A DNA stretch of 64,000 nt from contig CM060990.1 in assembly GCA_030765065.1 (NCBI GenBank), positions 278,903,341-278,967,340 of the forward strand, given 5' to 3'. A program made the translations under genes and the position numbers. Source of the DNA: Deroplatys truncata (taxonomy: Eukaryota; Arthropoda; Insecta; Mantodea; Mantidae). How positions within the stretch are numbered: position 1 is the first letter of the stretch; each line of letters begins with the position of its first letter. Shown in pieces: positions 46,690 to 57,879 of this stretch. The notes beneath the pieces are model-generated. The model made no database searches. It saw only the letters and a list, made by a program, of their open reading frames with translations, and had not been told where the DNA came from.

Positions 46690-47160
46690 TTCCTGTTAAC
46701 TATCTTCCAAATTGATTAACACAATTGCTTGATCCTGTCATGCTATAACTTGTGATGTTTTCAGCTTACTTATAATTTCTTCAATCTCTGCGTATGAAAA
46801 CTAATCCCAGCCTCTCTCGATGCAAATGGTAACCTCAATATATTTACCAGTCTATTTGGATTTTCAAGCATAGATATTACTGAATCATCATCATATGAAG
46901 ACTTCAAATTCACGCGAATTTCGCTGTATCTAGGTTGCTCAACATCAGTAGACTCGAGTGAAGGACAGAGGCCCGATCCAGTATAACATTCCCCTCTATA
47001 CATCTTCGGATCCACAAGCGTAGATAACACTGAATTCTCACCATATGAAAACTTCAAATTGACGCGACTTCCCTTGTAGATCCTCGCCTACAGGAGACTC
47101 GAGTGTAGGAGAGAGAGTCATTTCAGTATAAGATGTTGCTCTATGAAGCTTAAATCTTGA
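46690..47160 (-). pseudogene. Domain X C-terminus and integrase start relic, left arm
   Basis: On the minus strand, text like SVISMLENPNRLVNILRLPFASREAGIS matches the (D/N)PN.LV..LRLL.ASR.AGN block of domain X in elements A and B. It ends in a 'ttatagcATGACAGG' overlap identical in kind to the domain X/integrase ATGA junctions at 9,392 and 16,782. The block precedes the overlap by the expected distance. The upstream copy 'DPKMYR' suggests a local duplication of the segment. Confidence 0.7.
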
Positions 47161-47735
47161 CAAAGCACGATTCTTATATATCCGCCAACATATACAACAT
47201 TTAATGACTCATGTTCCTCCATGTGTAACGTATGAAAAATTGAGTTTCTTATACGTTGGTTGCACAGATTTTCTCCGGCAATAGGTCATGGTAAAACTGT
47301 AAAATAAATTAAATGAATTCGTGAATGCTAACGCTCGAAGGAATTAAAAGCGAATGAATTCATAACACGCATTTATGTATATACCTCGGATGAGGACAGC
47401 GGAGGCAACCTCGATCTATGCATAGCAGCGGGAAAAGATGCTCTCTGGAAACATTAGTCATCTAGACAGCAATTGGTCTCAGGATCCGTAAACGCGAGGT
47501 TGGTTGGAACAGACCCCAGGTTCAAATCTCTAAAAGGTAGGCACCCAGCCTTTTGCCTGTCATGCTTCCTGGACCGTCCTAACAGCCTAACATCACGTTA
47601 AAACGCCACGTAACCAATATGGAGACTGCGAGCAGAGAAAAAGTATGCTCTCTGGAAACATTCGTCATCCGCACAACGATTGTTCACAGAATAAGTAGAC
47701 ATCAGGTTGGACGGAACAGACATTAAGTTGTAATC

Positions 47736-48419
47736 TTTAAAGGGTAGCGACCCTACCTTTTGACTGTCACGTCTCCCGGACCGTCCTAAACACGTAACGT
47801 AACACCTCGTAACACCACGTAACCAGTAAATGTAACAACGTAATCAGAAAGTGTAACAAAGTAACCAGTAAATTTAACAACGTAATCATAAAATGTAACA
47901 GCGTAATCATAAAATGTAACAACGTAATCAGAAAATATAATAACGTAACCAGTAAATGTAACAGCGTAATCATAAAAGTAACAACGTAATCAGAAAATGT
48001 AACAGCGTAATCAAAACAATGTAAGAACGTAATTAGAAAATGCAACAAGGCAATCAATAAATGTAACAACGTAATCAGTAAATGTGACAACGTTCATCAG
48101 GCCATAGATTATCGACATACAGGTGACAGAGACGCGCGACGAGCTGGAAATGTTAGGGACACCGAGCGCAATGCAGACTACAGATCTATACCGACCACCA
48201 AACGTTCGAACAGAAGGCAACAGATTGTCCAAATGAAGATGGTAGAGACACTGCAAGAGCTGGAACGGGCCGGGGGCTGGAAATGCTAGGGAAATCCAGC
48301 GCAATGCAAAGTGTACAGATCTAAAACCACCACCAAAATTTACTTCAGAAGGCAACAGATCGTTGACAGAGACGCGCGATTAGCTGGAACGGTCCGGGAG
48401 CTGGAAATTTTAGGGACAC
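47736..48419. repeat. Central spacer of 17-kb palindrome: minisatellite plus 125-bp repeats
   Basis: At 47,790-48,095 about 14 units of 'aatgtaacaacgtaatcag' type follow one another. From 48,100 to 48,420 three larger units share 'gacagagacgcgcgac', 'agctggaa', 'ttagggacaccgagcgcaat' and 'cagaaggcaacagat'. No gene is seen. Confidence 0.75.
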
Positions 48420-48899
48420 CCTGCGTTTAAATATTTGAACCTGGAGTGTGTTCCGTTCAACCTGACGTCTACTGGCTCTGTGAGCAATCGTTGTGCGGAT
48501 GACGAATGTTTCCATAGAGCATTCTTTTCCTCTGCTCGCAGTCTCCATCTTCCGGTTACGTGGTGTTGTAACGTGAATTTACGCTGTTAGGACGGTCCAG
48601 GAAGCATGACAGGCAAAAGGCTGGGTCCCTACCTTTTAAGGATTTGATCCTTGGGGGCGGTTCCAACCAACCTCGTGTCTACGGATCCTGAGACCAATTG
48701 CTGTCTAGATGATTAATGTTTCCAGAGAGCATCTTTTCCCGCTGCTATGCATAAATCGAGGTTCCCCCCGCTGTCCTCATCCGAGATATATACGTAGTTG
48801 CGTGTTATGAATTCATTCGCTTTTAATTCCTTCGAGCGTTAACATTCACGTATTCATTTAATTTCTTTTACAGTTTTAGCACAAGCTATTGCCGGACAA

Positions 48900-49292
48900 A
48901 ATCTGTGCAACCAACGTATGAGAAACTCAATTTTTCATACATTACAAATGAAGGAACACGAGTCATTAAATGTTGTATATGCGGGCGGATTTTTAAGAAT
49001 CGTTCTTTGTCAAAATTTAAGCTCCAAAGCGCAACATCTTATACTGAATCGACTCTCTCTCTCTCCTACACTCGAGTCTCCTGTAGGCGTGGAGTCAGAA
49101 TACAACGGAAGCCGCGTGAATTTGAAGTCTTCATATGGTGGGAATTCCATGATATCTACGCTTGAAAATCCGAATAAACTGGTAAATATATTGAGGTTAA
49201 TAATCGCATCGAGAGAGACTGGTATTAGTGATCATACGTGGAGATTGAAGAAATTATATGTAAGCTGAAGGTATCTAAAGTTATAGCATGAC
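48900..49292 (+). pseudogene. Domain X C-terminus and integrase start relic, right arm
   Basis: Here on the plus strand LENPNKLVNILRLIIASRE matches the domain X C-terminal block. It is followed by KVSKVIA-type text and the ATGA overlap at 49,288-49,291 (ttatagcATGACAGG). The integrase sequence after this point is unrecognisable within a few codons. Confidence 0.75.
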
Positions 49293-50369
49293 AGGAACAA
49301 GCAATTTTGTTAATCAATTTCAACGATATTTAACAGGAACTTTCAAATATCAAGAACTTATGCTTATAAAATACATCATCCAAACATTGTTGAGATGTTA
49401 AATTTTTTTACAGATAATGCAGGTCTCTTTCTCTGTGATGTATATGATTATATAACTGAGTGTTTAGAAAGTCTAGACTATCATCATTGTCTTTAGGGAA
49501 TATATATGGTTTTTGTGAAGGAATGTAATAGGATAATGTTTATATTACATAGTTTTCATTATTTATTAGTGTTATTATACACCTCATATCACACAATCAA
49601 ATCTTAGACGGGTCTGGCTTCTAGATTCCCATTTATTCAAGTGTCTCTCAGAAATAGTTTAATAATTTGTTTGTTTAGATTTCATGTAGCATCAATGTTT
49701 TAAGATATTGCATATCCTTTAAACAATCATGAAATTATTTATGAAATGAATGGTATTGGCAAGTAAAACAGTAATAATTAGTACATAATTTGTATTATTG
49801 CTATATTCTACATTCGCAAATGTTTTTGCTTGCAGGTTCCACGCTACACGGTGCTGCAAATCTTCATTGAAAAAGATCACTGGGTGTTGTTGAGAATGTT
49901 CCTATTACATTTCTGTTTATGTTGTTTTACGCTATCTCTTTCTTCCTCTTCATTTACCTTCATCTTTGCATTCCTGTAACACACATTCACATTATTTGCA
50001 GCTTGTTGTACGTATATGCCTTGAGGTAAAGAATCATTTAAAGGACTATTAAACTTCTTTCTGCATGACCTCACCCAGACTACAACATAGACGTTATTTA
50101 CACACATTTGTTTTATTACAGTGATGCATACTTTAGACAAATTACATTCTACTGCAAATTATTTGCAGCTTGTTGTCGTTATATTCTTTGAGGTAAAGAA
50201 TCATTTAAGGGACTATTAAACTTCTTTCTGCATGACCTCACCCGGACTACAAACTAGACGTTATTTACACATATTTGTTTTAATACAGTGATGCATATTT
50301 TAGGTAAATGTTATCCTAGTGAAGTGTGGATTTATAAACTCAACGGTTGTAATTCTAAATGAAATATTG

Positions 50370-51350
50370 AAAGGTTAGCTGAATTATTTCCACAAACCTT
50401 AATAGGAAGAAAACTAAATTTACATGTCTTATACTTGCCAGCTAGTACTAATCCATGATATACCATTTGGAACTTCCCTGGCATTTCCTGCAACTGTTGG
50501 CTTGTTAGGGTTGAATATCCTTTCGGGAGAAAAACCTCTTTTTCACCTTAGACTGCATAACTCTAGCGCCGTTTCTCGTATCAATTTTTCTTATGGCTTT
50601 TATATTATAAGGCTCCTCTGGCTGAAGATTTTGTAGGCTTTGAAGAGCCGGGAAAATGCTGTCCCCAGCCAATGTCTTAAGTTGAGATGCCAAACCTTCT
50701 GCACTAGGATCAGAAAAAACAATTCCTTTATTAGAGAATGTATTTCATTAAAAAAATTCATTTATTTCAAAGTCACAGAACTATTAACTTTTTCTGTATA
50801 ATATAATAATAAAATGATAATGTGTGTAAATATAATGGAGGTTGTGATTCAACAATTAAGCTAATTAAGTACTGTATATTTAGAGTTTAATGTTTTAATA
50901 TAATATAAGCATTTACTTTGTTAGAGCGAATGATTCGCGCAACATACTTTTTTGAAATATTTTAAAGCAAAAACGTTAAGAAGGTATCCAAATAATTGTA
51001 TGTCCTCCAGAAAGGAATATAATTCCCTCGGTGAAATACCGTATTTAAACACATGGAATAATAGGTTTGCTTAAAAAATGAATACTTAACTAAACTCTTC
51101 ACATTTTTTGAGAAACGAATTCGCGCAGTTAGCTATTAAATGTAGAATAAGCTTGCCTAAAGTGAATACTTAACTAAGCTGCTTGCATTTTAGCAAATGA
51201 ATTCACCCGGCCAGCTATTAACTGTCGAATGCTCGACTATTTGCATATAAATGTCCGAAATTGAAAACAAGATTGCAATTATAAGTTAAATGTAGTGAGC
51301 CATAATTTAACTTTTAAAGTTAATAAGATGCTTTACAACTTACCAAGCAT
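50370..51350 (-). pseudogene. Small spliced 'VFLPKG' family gene, right arm
   Basis: Minus-strand exon 1 (51,344-51,350, ATG-CTT-G then GTAAGT) and exon 2 from 50,698 give GLASQLKTLAGDSIFPALQS, LQPEEPYNIKAIRKIDT and NGARV. A frameshift follows and the frame resumes at EVFLPKGYSTL, EMPGKFQMVYHGL, AGKYKT. There is no microsatellite expansion here, so this copy shows the ancestral spacing between the two halves. Confidence 0.6.
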
Positions 51351-51466
51351 GATGTTTTAATGAAATTTCACAGAGCGATGTAAAGTCTGAAGAGTACTTA
51401 GATCGATATGTTCTCACAAGACAGACTGAAAATTACCGGAGAAGCTGTCTCTTTTTGTATAATTTT
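51351..51466 (-). promoter_or_regulatory. Promoter of the right-arm small gene
   Basis: Mirror of 44,495-44,609. On the minus strand the TATA box is degraded to 'attatacaaaaagagac' (about 51,460), followed by the conserved 5' UTR and the first-exon donor. Confidence 0.55.
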
Positions 51467-51984
51467 TCCCTATAAAGCAGGGGCAACATACATGACGTTA
51501 TATATAACAACGATTTTTTTTTATTTGCTACTTCAATCCATTGATCGTGTGGGGGGGGTGCTAGCCTCGCGCAGGGGGTATTTCACAAAACGCGTTTAAG
51601 CATTTTACGGGGGAATCGCTACATCACGCCACTTCACGTCCGTAAGGGAAAATCCTTCTGTGTATAACGCTAGAAAATAAGAAAATATATATTATTTTTT
51701 ACATTTTTGCTAAAATTCAATCTTTATTATTACCGAAATATTTGCTCCAGTATCATATTTGAGGCATCCGTCTATGATCAAAATATTATTCTATCATGAT
51801 ATGAATGTGAGTGGTGACGCTGATGCGATCACCTGGAATTCCAACCTCATAGTATTATTTAATAATACTTTTAGAGGGAAAATAACAAAAAAAGAAAGTA
51901 TTCTTTCTGCTGATATAATTTTCCTGGTGCGGTGTAAAGGTCGTTTAATTTTTTTAGGTATGGAGACTGAAATGTCAGTCTGAT

Positions 51985-52018
51985 TAAATGAAAAAAAAAC
52001 AAATAAGCTTTCCTGACG

Positions 52019-52089
<71 letters not shown>

Positions 52090-52315
52090 TGCGAAAGTTA
52101 GGAATGTTTAAGTAGATTCTTAGACAGGTTCTATACTCCATACTCGCTAGGGAATGATTGCACCCGCGCTTATAAAGACCGTTAATGGGAGATCTTGCCC
52201 TGTATCTATGCATTCGTAGACCTTCATGCAGGTCCTAAAGTCAGACAGGGTGGTGTCCGGGAATCGAACCGGTGACCTCTCGAATTCAAACCTCGCACGC
52301 TACCACGAAGTAGCT
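51985..52315 (-). repeat. SINE-like repeat family 2 (copy 4) with AAT tail
   Basis: The (AAT)n tail is at 52,019-52,089. The body and B-box-like 'cgaaccggtgacctctcgaa' (plus-strand view, about 52,265) mirror copy 3 at 43,665. Confidence 0.65.
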
Positions 52316-53214
52316 TTTATCAAAACAGACCTTAAACACCTTTTAACCATGTTAAATAAGACTGACATTCATCATGTATTTCATTCATCTATAAAGCAGG
52401 CCGTAAAAACAGGTTTGCCTCAGACACATAAAGAAAAATATGCGTGGTGATATTCTCGAATGCTTAAGTTGAATTCCTTGTCCCATTTTAATTCCAAATA
52501 CCATACTGTTCTTACCGCCCTCTCCAAATCATATTTCTTCGTTTAACATTCCATAAAAGATCAGTTTATTATCGGTATCATGCAAATAATTCTTGTATTT
52601 GAGGTGTATGTAATTAAAATACGGTTAAACAAGCTAAGATTTACTCCAACATATATAAGAGCAGGGGTTTTCCGATAAGTGCGGTCTTTTCAGGCGAATG
52701 AGGATCATTTTAATAACACAATATACACCTGTACTTATAAAGACGCGTAATCGGAAGGATTTGCCATTGTCCTTTAATGTCTATAGGATGCTATCCTGCT
52801 ACCGGGAATTTCCCGAGACGTGGTTTACCCTCTTCAGGGATATACAACATACTTTTGCAAGGGGTATACAACTGAATAACTCATTGCGAATTTCTCAAAG
52901 ACCACTGGAGTTGTGTCTTTAGAAAAATATTTTAAACAAATATCAAATTTATATTTGAAGTCTTAATGGTTCGATCTCTCTGCTGGAATATCCAAAATAT
53001 CTTTTGAAGGTAGGGCTGTTTAAAAGTTCTCGCACTTTGTTATATATTTACTAAGACAGGAATGCATGTTCTAAAAGTCCATGTATTTTTTTAGTTTAAG
53101 TTCAGAGTTCGGTTTCCCTCTGGTATTCAATACCGCTTTAGACGCTGCATTTCTAAACAATTACGGGTCTGTTACACTCGTATTTTTATTTTTGTTACAG
53201 GGATTAAAAAAATA

Positions 53215-53440
53215 GATGATAACAATATTCATAATAATTACGAAAGTAACGTATGTGCAAGTACAGTGTTAAACAGGATTTGTACATCATGCAGGGTAGG
53301 AAATATATTACAGCCACGCTTATAAAGGTCGTTAATGGGAGGGCTTGCCCTTGCACGGTAATACACCTAACCTAGAATCGAACTTGGGACCGCTCGAATG
53401 TGAATAGTCACGCTATCGCTCAGAGAAGTCTGATATTTAT
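53215..53440 (-). repeat. SINE-like repeat family 2 (copy 5)
   Basis: Mirror of copy 2, with 'cctaacctagaatcgaactt' (B-box region, plus-strand view) at about 53,368. Confidence 0.55.
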
Positions 53441-53889
53441 TATTATTACATTGGAATAATGCTGGATCAAGTAATTTTTAGACGTGGCTGCTGAAACACC
53501 AGTCTATTTAAAAGCAATAAACAAATAATCTTTCTTGACGATTATATAATTCTAGCGTTAGTAGTGAAATGAAATTATTGTTGTTTCTCTCGATGCAATC
53601 CCCTGCGTCTTGAAGGAAATCCATTCGTGTGTATAAGACAGGGCAATTCTTTTGGAAACATGTACCTATTGCTAAAATCCACTCAATTGTTAAATTTGAA
53701 ACACCTGCTTTTAGTTGTTAGCTCACCTTAGGAATCCCACCCATTAAGGCCAGAGGTTGGTGGAAAAACCATGCAGTGCCATGGTTTACCGTTCTTCAAG
53801 GGCGTACAACATATTTTTGCAAGGGGTGTATAATCCGCTATATAAATCGTTGTCGTAATGTAGAGAGTGACAGAGAGTGAGAGAGAGTG

Positions 53890-55235
53890 TGTTTGCGTGA
53901 TGGATGCTTTTTTTACCGACATGACTGCTTTGAAGTCCCTTCCTACGCGTGTGCTTGCGCTGGCAGTGCGGTACTTTATCGATAACGTCTGTTTTAAAGT
54001 CCATGCCTATGTGCGTGATTGCGCTGCGGGCAGAGTGCTTTATCGCCAACGTCTATTTTAAAGTTCCTGCCAGCAAAGGAGAAAGAAAGAGTGTGTGCTT
54101 GCGTGATGGATGCATTTTTTACCAACAATGACTGTTTTAAGGTCCCTGCCTACGCATGTGCTTGCGCTGGCAGTGCGGTACTTTATCGACAATGTCTGTT
54201 TAAAAGTTCGTACCCGAAAAGGAGAGACAGAAAGTGCTGGCGAGGTGGATGTGTTTTTTTACCGACAATGACTGTTTTAATGTCCCTACCTCCGCGTGTG
54301 CTTGCGCAGGTAGTTTGATACTTTATCGAAAGCGTCTGTTTTAAACTCCATGCGTATGCGCGTGATTGCGCTGCGGTCGGAGTGCTTTATCGTCAACGTC
54401 TGTTTTAAAGTTCCTACCTGCAAAGGAGAGAGAAAGAGAGAGAGAGACTGTAATTGGGTGATGGATGCGTTTTTTACCGGCAATGGCTGTTTTATAGTTT
54501 CTGCCTACGCGTGTGCTTGCGCTGGCAGTGTAGCACTTTATCGCCAACGCCTGTTTTAAAGTCCGTGGCTATGCGTGTGATTGCGCTACGAACGGAGTGC
54601 GTTATCGACAATTTCTGTTTTAAAGTACCTACATGCAATGGAGAGAAAAAGAGTGCTTGGGTTGTGGATGCGTTTCTTTACCGACAACCACTGTTTTAAA
54701 GTCCCTGTCTAAGCGTGTGCTTGCGCTGGCAGTGTAGTACGTTATCGCCAACGCCTGTTTTAAAGTCCATGCATATGCGCGTGATTGCGCTGGCAGTGTG
54801 GTACTTTATCGACAACGTCTGTTTTAAAGTCCATGCCTATACGCGTGATTTCGCTGCAGCTGGAGTGCTTTATCGCCTACGTCTGTTTTAAAACTCCTAC
54901 CTGCAAAGAAGAGAGAAAGACGGGGAGAGTGTGCTTGCGTGATGGATGCGTTTTTTTACCGGCAGTTACTGTTTTAAAGTCCCTGCCTACGCGTTTGCTT
55001 GCGCTGACAGTGTGGTATTTTATCCACAACGTCTGTTTTAAAGTCCATGCCTTTGCGCATGGAGTGCCTTATCGCCAACGTCCGTTTTAAAGTCCATGCC
55101 TATGCGCCTAATTGCGCTGCCGTTGGAGTGTTATCGACAACGCCTGTTTTATAGTTCCTGCCTATGCGTATGCTTGGGCTGGCAGTGTGGTACATAATCG
55201 ACAACGTCTGTTTTAAAGTGCATGCCCTATATTTT
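53890..55235. repeat. Tandem array in right arm
   Basis: Inverted equivalent of the left-arm array: units of 'ctttatcgacaacgtctg' - 'ttttaaagtccatgccta' - 'gcgtgtgcttgcgctggcag', with 'gagagaaagaga' expansions. More than a dozen units are present. Confidence 0.85.
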
Positions 55236-56648
55236 TCCTCGGCTGTTTTATATGTTCATATTCAGTTATATTTAGGAATGTTCTTTAACTAGCTTTCATC
55301 AAAAGAGTAGCAAGGGTGTTTTTTGTTTAGGGCACTCACCATATTCCATTATTTATTGAGTACATTATTTATTTATTTATAAACAACGTATGTAATATTT
55401 AACTATAATGTAAAACCGCATTTATTTATTTATTTTTCAGTGCCAACCCTACGTATAAACAAAGCTTAGAAAAATGTCTTGAAGCGCGAAGTTCCTTATC
55501 ACCCTTCAAATCATTTATGCTAGCTATTTCCCGGGAACAAAACATGGCTGCCATCCGCTTGTTAAACCCAATATGGCGAAGTTCCGGCTCCTTCCTCCCT
55601 AGCCGGAAAAACGCAGCTTCGTTGCTGTCACTTAGAGAGCGCCCCGGAGACCGTGAGTGGCAGGATGAGGGAAGGGGTGTTTGGGAGGGAATACGTGGTA
55701 GTCCATGCCTGTAGATCAGAGAGGTCGTTAGTCGAGCGGAGCACTGTACACGAGATGGACCTCGCGCTCTCGGGTTTTCAGTGAAAGAATCCCTCTTTAA
55801 CGTATCGTATTAGCCATTTCCGCCAACTCTGTCCTTTCAGTCGTGGATTTATCTAAGTGATGTAATGTTCTTGTAAACCCTCCAAAACGTTTCTCTTAAA
55901 AGTAGAATTAAACAAGTTTTATTAGTCGTAATAGTTATACACGCGTAATAATCACCTTATCACACATACGATGGCAACCAGGTGCGCGAGTAATTTCATA
56001 TAACCCTATTTACATAAATCAATCAAAATACATGCGTCGGGGATACTTCGAGCGAGGGTTTGCGTCTTCCTCTTTAGAGGCACGATGCCAGGAGGTTAGC
56101 AGTATTAACCATTGATTCTTTTTTCAAAAATGTTAGACAATGATATGCATGGACGAATATTAGCTGCTTGATTGACACGATTATCTCTACATCGATTTGC
56201 GGAGGCGGCGGCACGCGACGAAAACTATACCTCATTGTTCAACGATCCCGGCTCCCGGCATCAGTAGAACATAAAGATCCACCTCCATTAGCGACGAGCA
56301 CAATAGCCCATTCTTCTGCTCTCCCGGGCGGCATTAGATCAGGCCACAAAAATGCAATAGCCTATTTTTCTACACCTCTACCGCGCGGCATACTAGTAGC
56401 GCAAAAAGAGAGGGCGTGGTCGGCGGCTTCTCGGGGTAAGGCCACAAAAGGACAATAACCCTTTGTTCTAATACTCTACCGCGCGGCATGCTAGTAGCAC
56501 ACAAAGAGGGGGCGTATTCGACGGATTTTTGGGGTCAGTGCAACAGAGGAGGGGGCGGATTCGGCGGCACAGAACAAAGAATATCACATTACATCTTAAC
56601 AGTTGTCGGTATCTCTTTGTGCTCTGGAGTCGCCATCTTTATCCTACT

Positions 56649-57879
56649 CGTGTAAATGGAAAAGGATTACTTCAGCAAATAAGGTTTATGGGATCGCTTT
56701 GATGTGGTGGTTCGAACTTATATAATACGATATTATGCCATTCTGCAACGTTTTTTGAGATAGTTATATCGGTACAGATAGCACATTTGAAACGCAAATA
56801 CGAATCTCCAACAGTGTATTTATAAAGGTAATGGGAACGTTTATTCTGTTGTCGAGATGAGAAGGAAATACAAAGCGTTTGATGTGTCTGAAGGTTTAAC
56901 AAATATAAGAAATTTCACCTCTCAGAGGTTTTCGACTTATTATGTAAAGGATAATGCGTGCGTCAATGATTTCGATCGTTCAGCAGAGTTCGAAAACGTG
57001 AAACAAAGCTTGTTTACTTCTGTGTCTGCTGAGATAAAAGTAGTACGCTTATTTGTGTTTACTTATATTAGAAATATCTAATTTAATTACCTACTATTAA
57101 TAGTTATACTTTTATCATCATTATAAACCTTACTACTGTTAACGTTTCTTTTGTTGTTTTTTGGGAAACAAGCATTGCATGTGACTCACCTGCTTCTAAA
57201 AGCTCTGAAATTACCATACATATTGCAAAATCATTGCATGGGTATTTCGACGGTGTATCTGCGATGGACTGCTTGAAAAAAGCTATTGAAATGTCTTACC
57301 TGAACAATACCGGTTTAGCTAATGCTATTAGTATTTTCTAAACTACAGTTACACGCCAAATATGGGATCTTTCTCTTGTTGAAATGCTCTACCTGAAAAG
57401 TAACGATTTAGTTAGTACCTTTAATCCTTGGAAAACAACGATCAGAAACCATAAACAAGCTCTTTCCAATAATGTAATCGTAAGTTAATGGAAATATAGG
57501 CAAGTTTACTATATTTTCCTTAGCTTGAAGGAAGTGGTTTTGGTATTGGTTGTGTTGGTGGTGGTAATGGCGGAAGCGCGGCGACGGTGGTTTTGTACTG
57601 GAGAAGTTACTCGTGCCACCCGCTAGTGAGAGGATGGTAGTGTGAGACTCCTAAAAATACCCTTTAAAACCCCTCTAAAACTCTTAAATCATTGCGGAAC
57701 CACTTAAAGTATTACTTTACAATGCGACAACAAGGCTTAAGCTCCCCATTCAGCTCTCTTTGTCTTTGAGAATTCTGGGGATCGTTCCAACAATAGTGTT
57801 CCAGCTCTCTTTGTTCAACATTTCCACGATAATGTTATGTACGAACAGAGTCTTTCCAAGACGCTTAAAGATCACATCT
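56649..57879. other. Intergenic, no supported gene
   Basis: A 76-residue minus-strand frame at 56,672-56,902 contains a single C..C pair (FKCAICTDI) but no recognisable family. The plus-strand frame at 56,857-57,081 is likewise unassigned. Confidence 0.35.

Larger units (their letters stand above)
39559..47735 (+). repeat. Left arm of 17-kb palindrome
   Basis: From outside in it has a GC-richer subterminal repeat zone (39.64-40.05 kb), a terminal module shared with the 6.3-kb palindrome (40.02-40.45 kb), a tandem array (40.98-42.08 kb), SINE-like inserts, a promoter with first exon (44.5-44.62 kb), a small spliced gene (to 45.68 kb), a domain X relic (46.7-47.1 kb) and the 'gaccgtcctaacagc' inner repeats. 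From about 40.85 to 44.62 kb it is collinear with bases 1-2,762 of element A. Confidence 0.8.
39559..56648. mobile_element. 17-kb giant palindromic Polinton-derived element
   Basis: Two inverted arms of about 8.2 kb (39,559-47,735 and 48,420-56,648) flank a repeat-filled spacer of about 0.7 kb. Landmarks pair across the axis near 48.1 kb: 'gataccgacaactg' (39,600/56,610), the 'catgttttgttcccgggaaa' block (40,680/55,540), the tandem arrays (41-42 kb/53.9-55.2 kb), the splice-donor first exons (44,610/51,350), the small gene (45.27/50.70 kb) and the domain X relic (46.9/49.2 kb). Arms differ at many positions, so it is older than the 6.3-kb palindrome. Outer ends resemble AGTA...TACT, but a matching target duplication is not convincing. 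Confidence 0.8.
48420..56648 (-). repeat. Right arm of 17-kb palindrome
   Basis: This is the inverted counterpart of 39,559-47,735, with the same landmarks in mirrored order. Differences include different lengths of the AAT microsatellites, absence of the ATG/GAT expansion in the small gene, and a different number of tandem units at 53.9-55.2 kb. Confidence 0.8.

Noticed and set aside
47790-48095. CRISPR-like array
   Set aside because: Units of about 20 bp are adjacent without unique spacers; this is a minisatellite in eukaryotic DNA.
51794-52213. Poly-tyrosine frame of 139 residues
   Set aside because: Created by the AAT microsatellite and SINE-like tail; no family resemblance.
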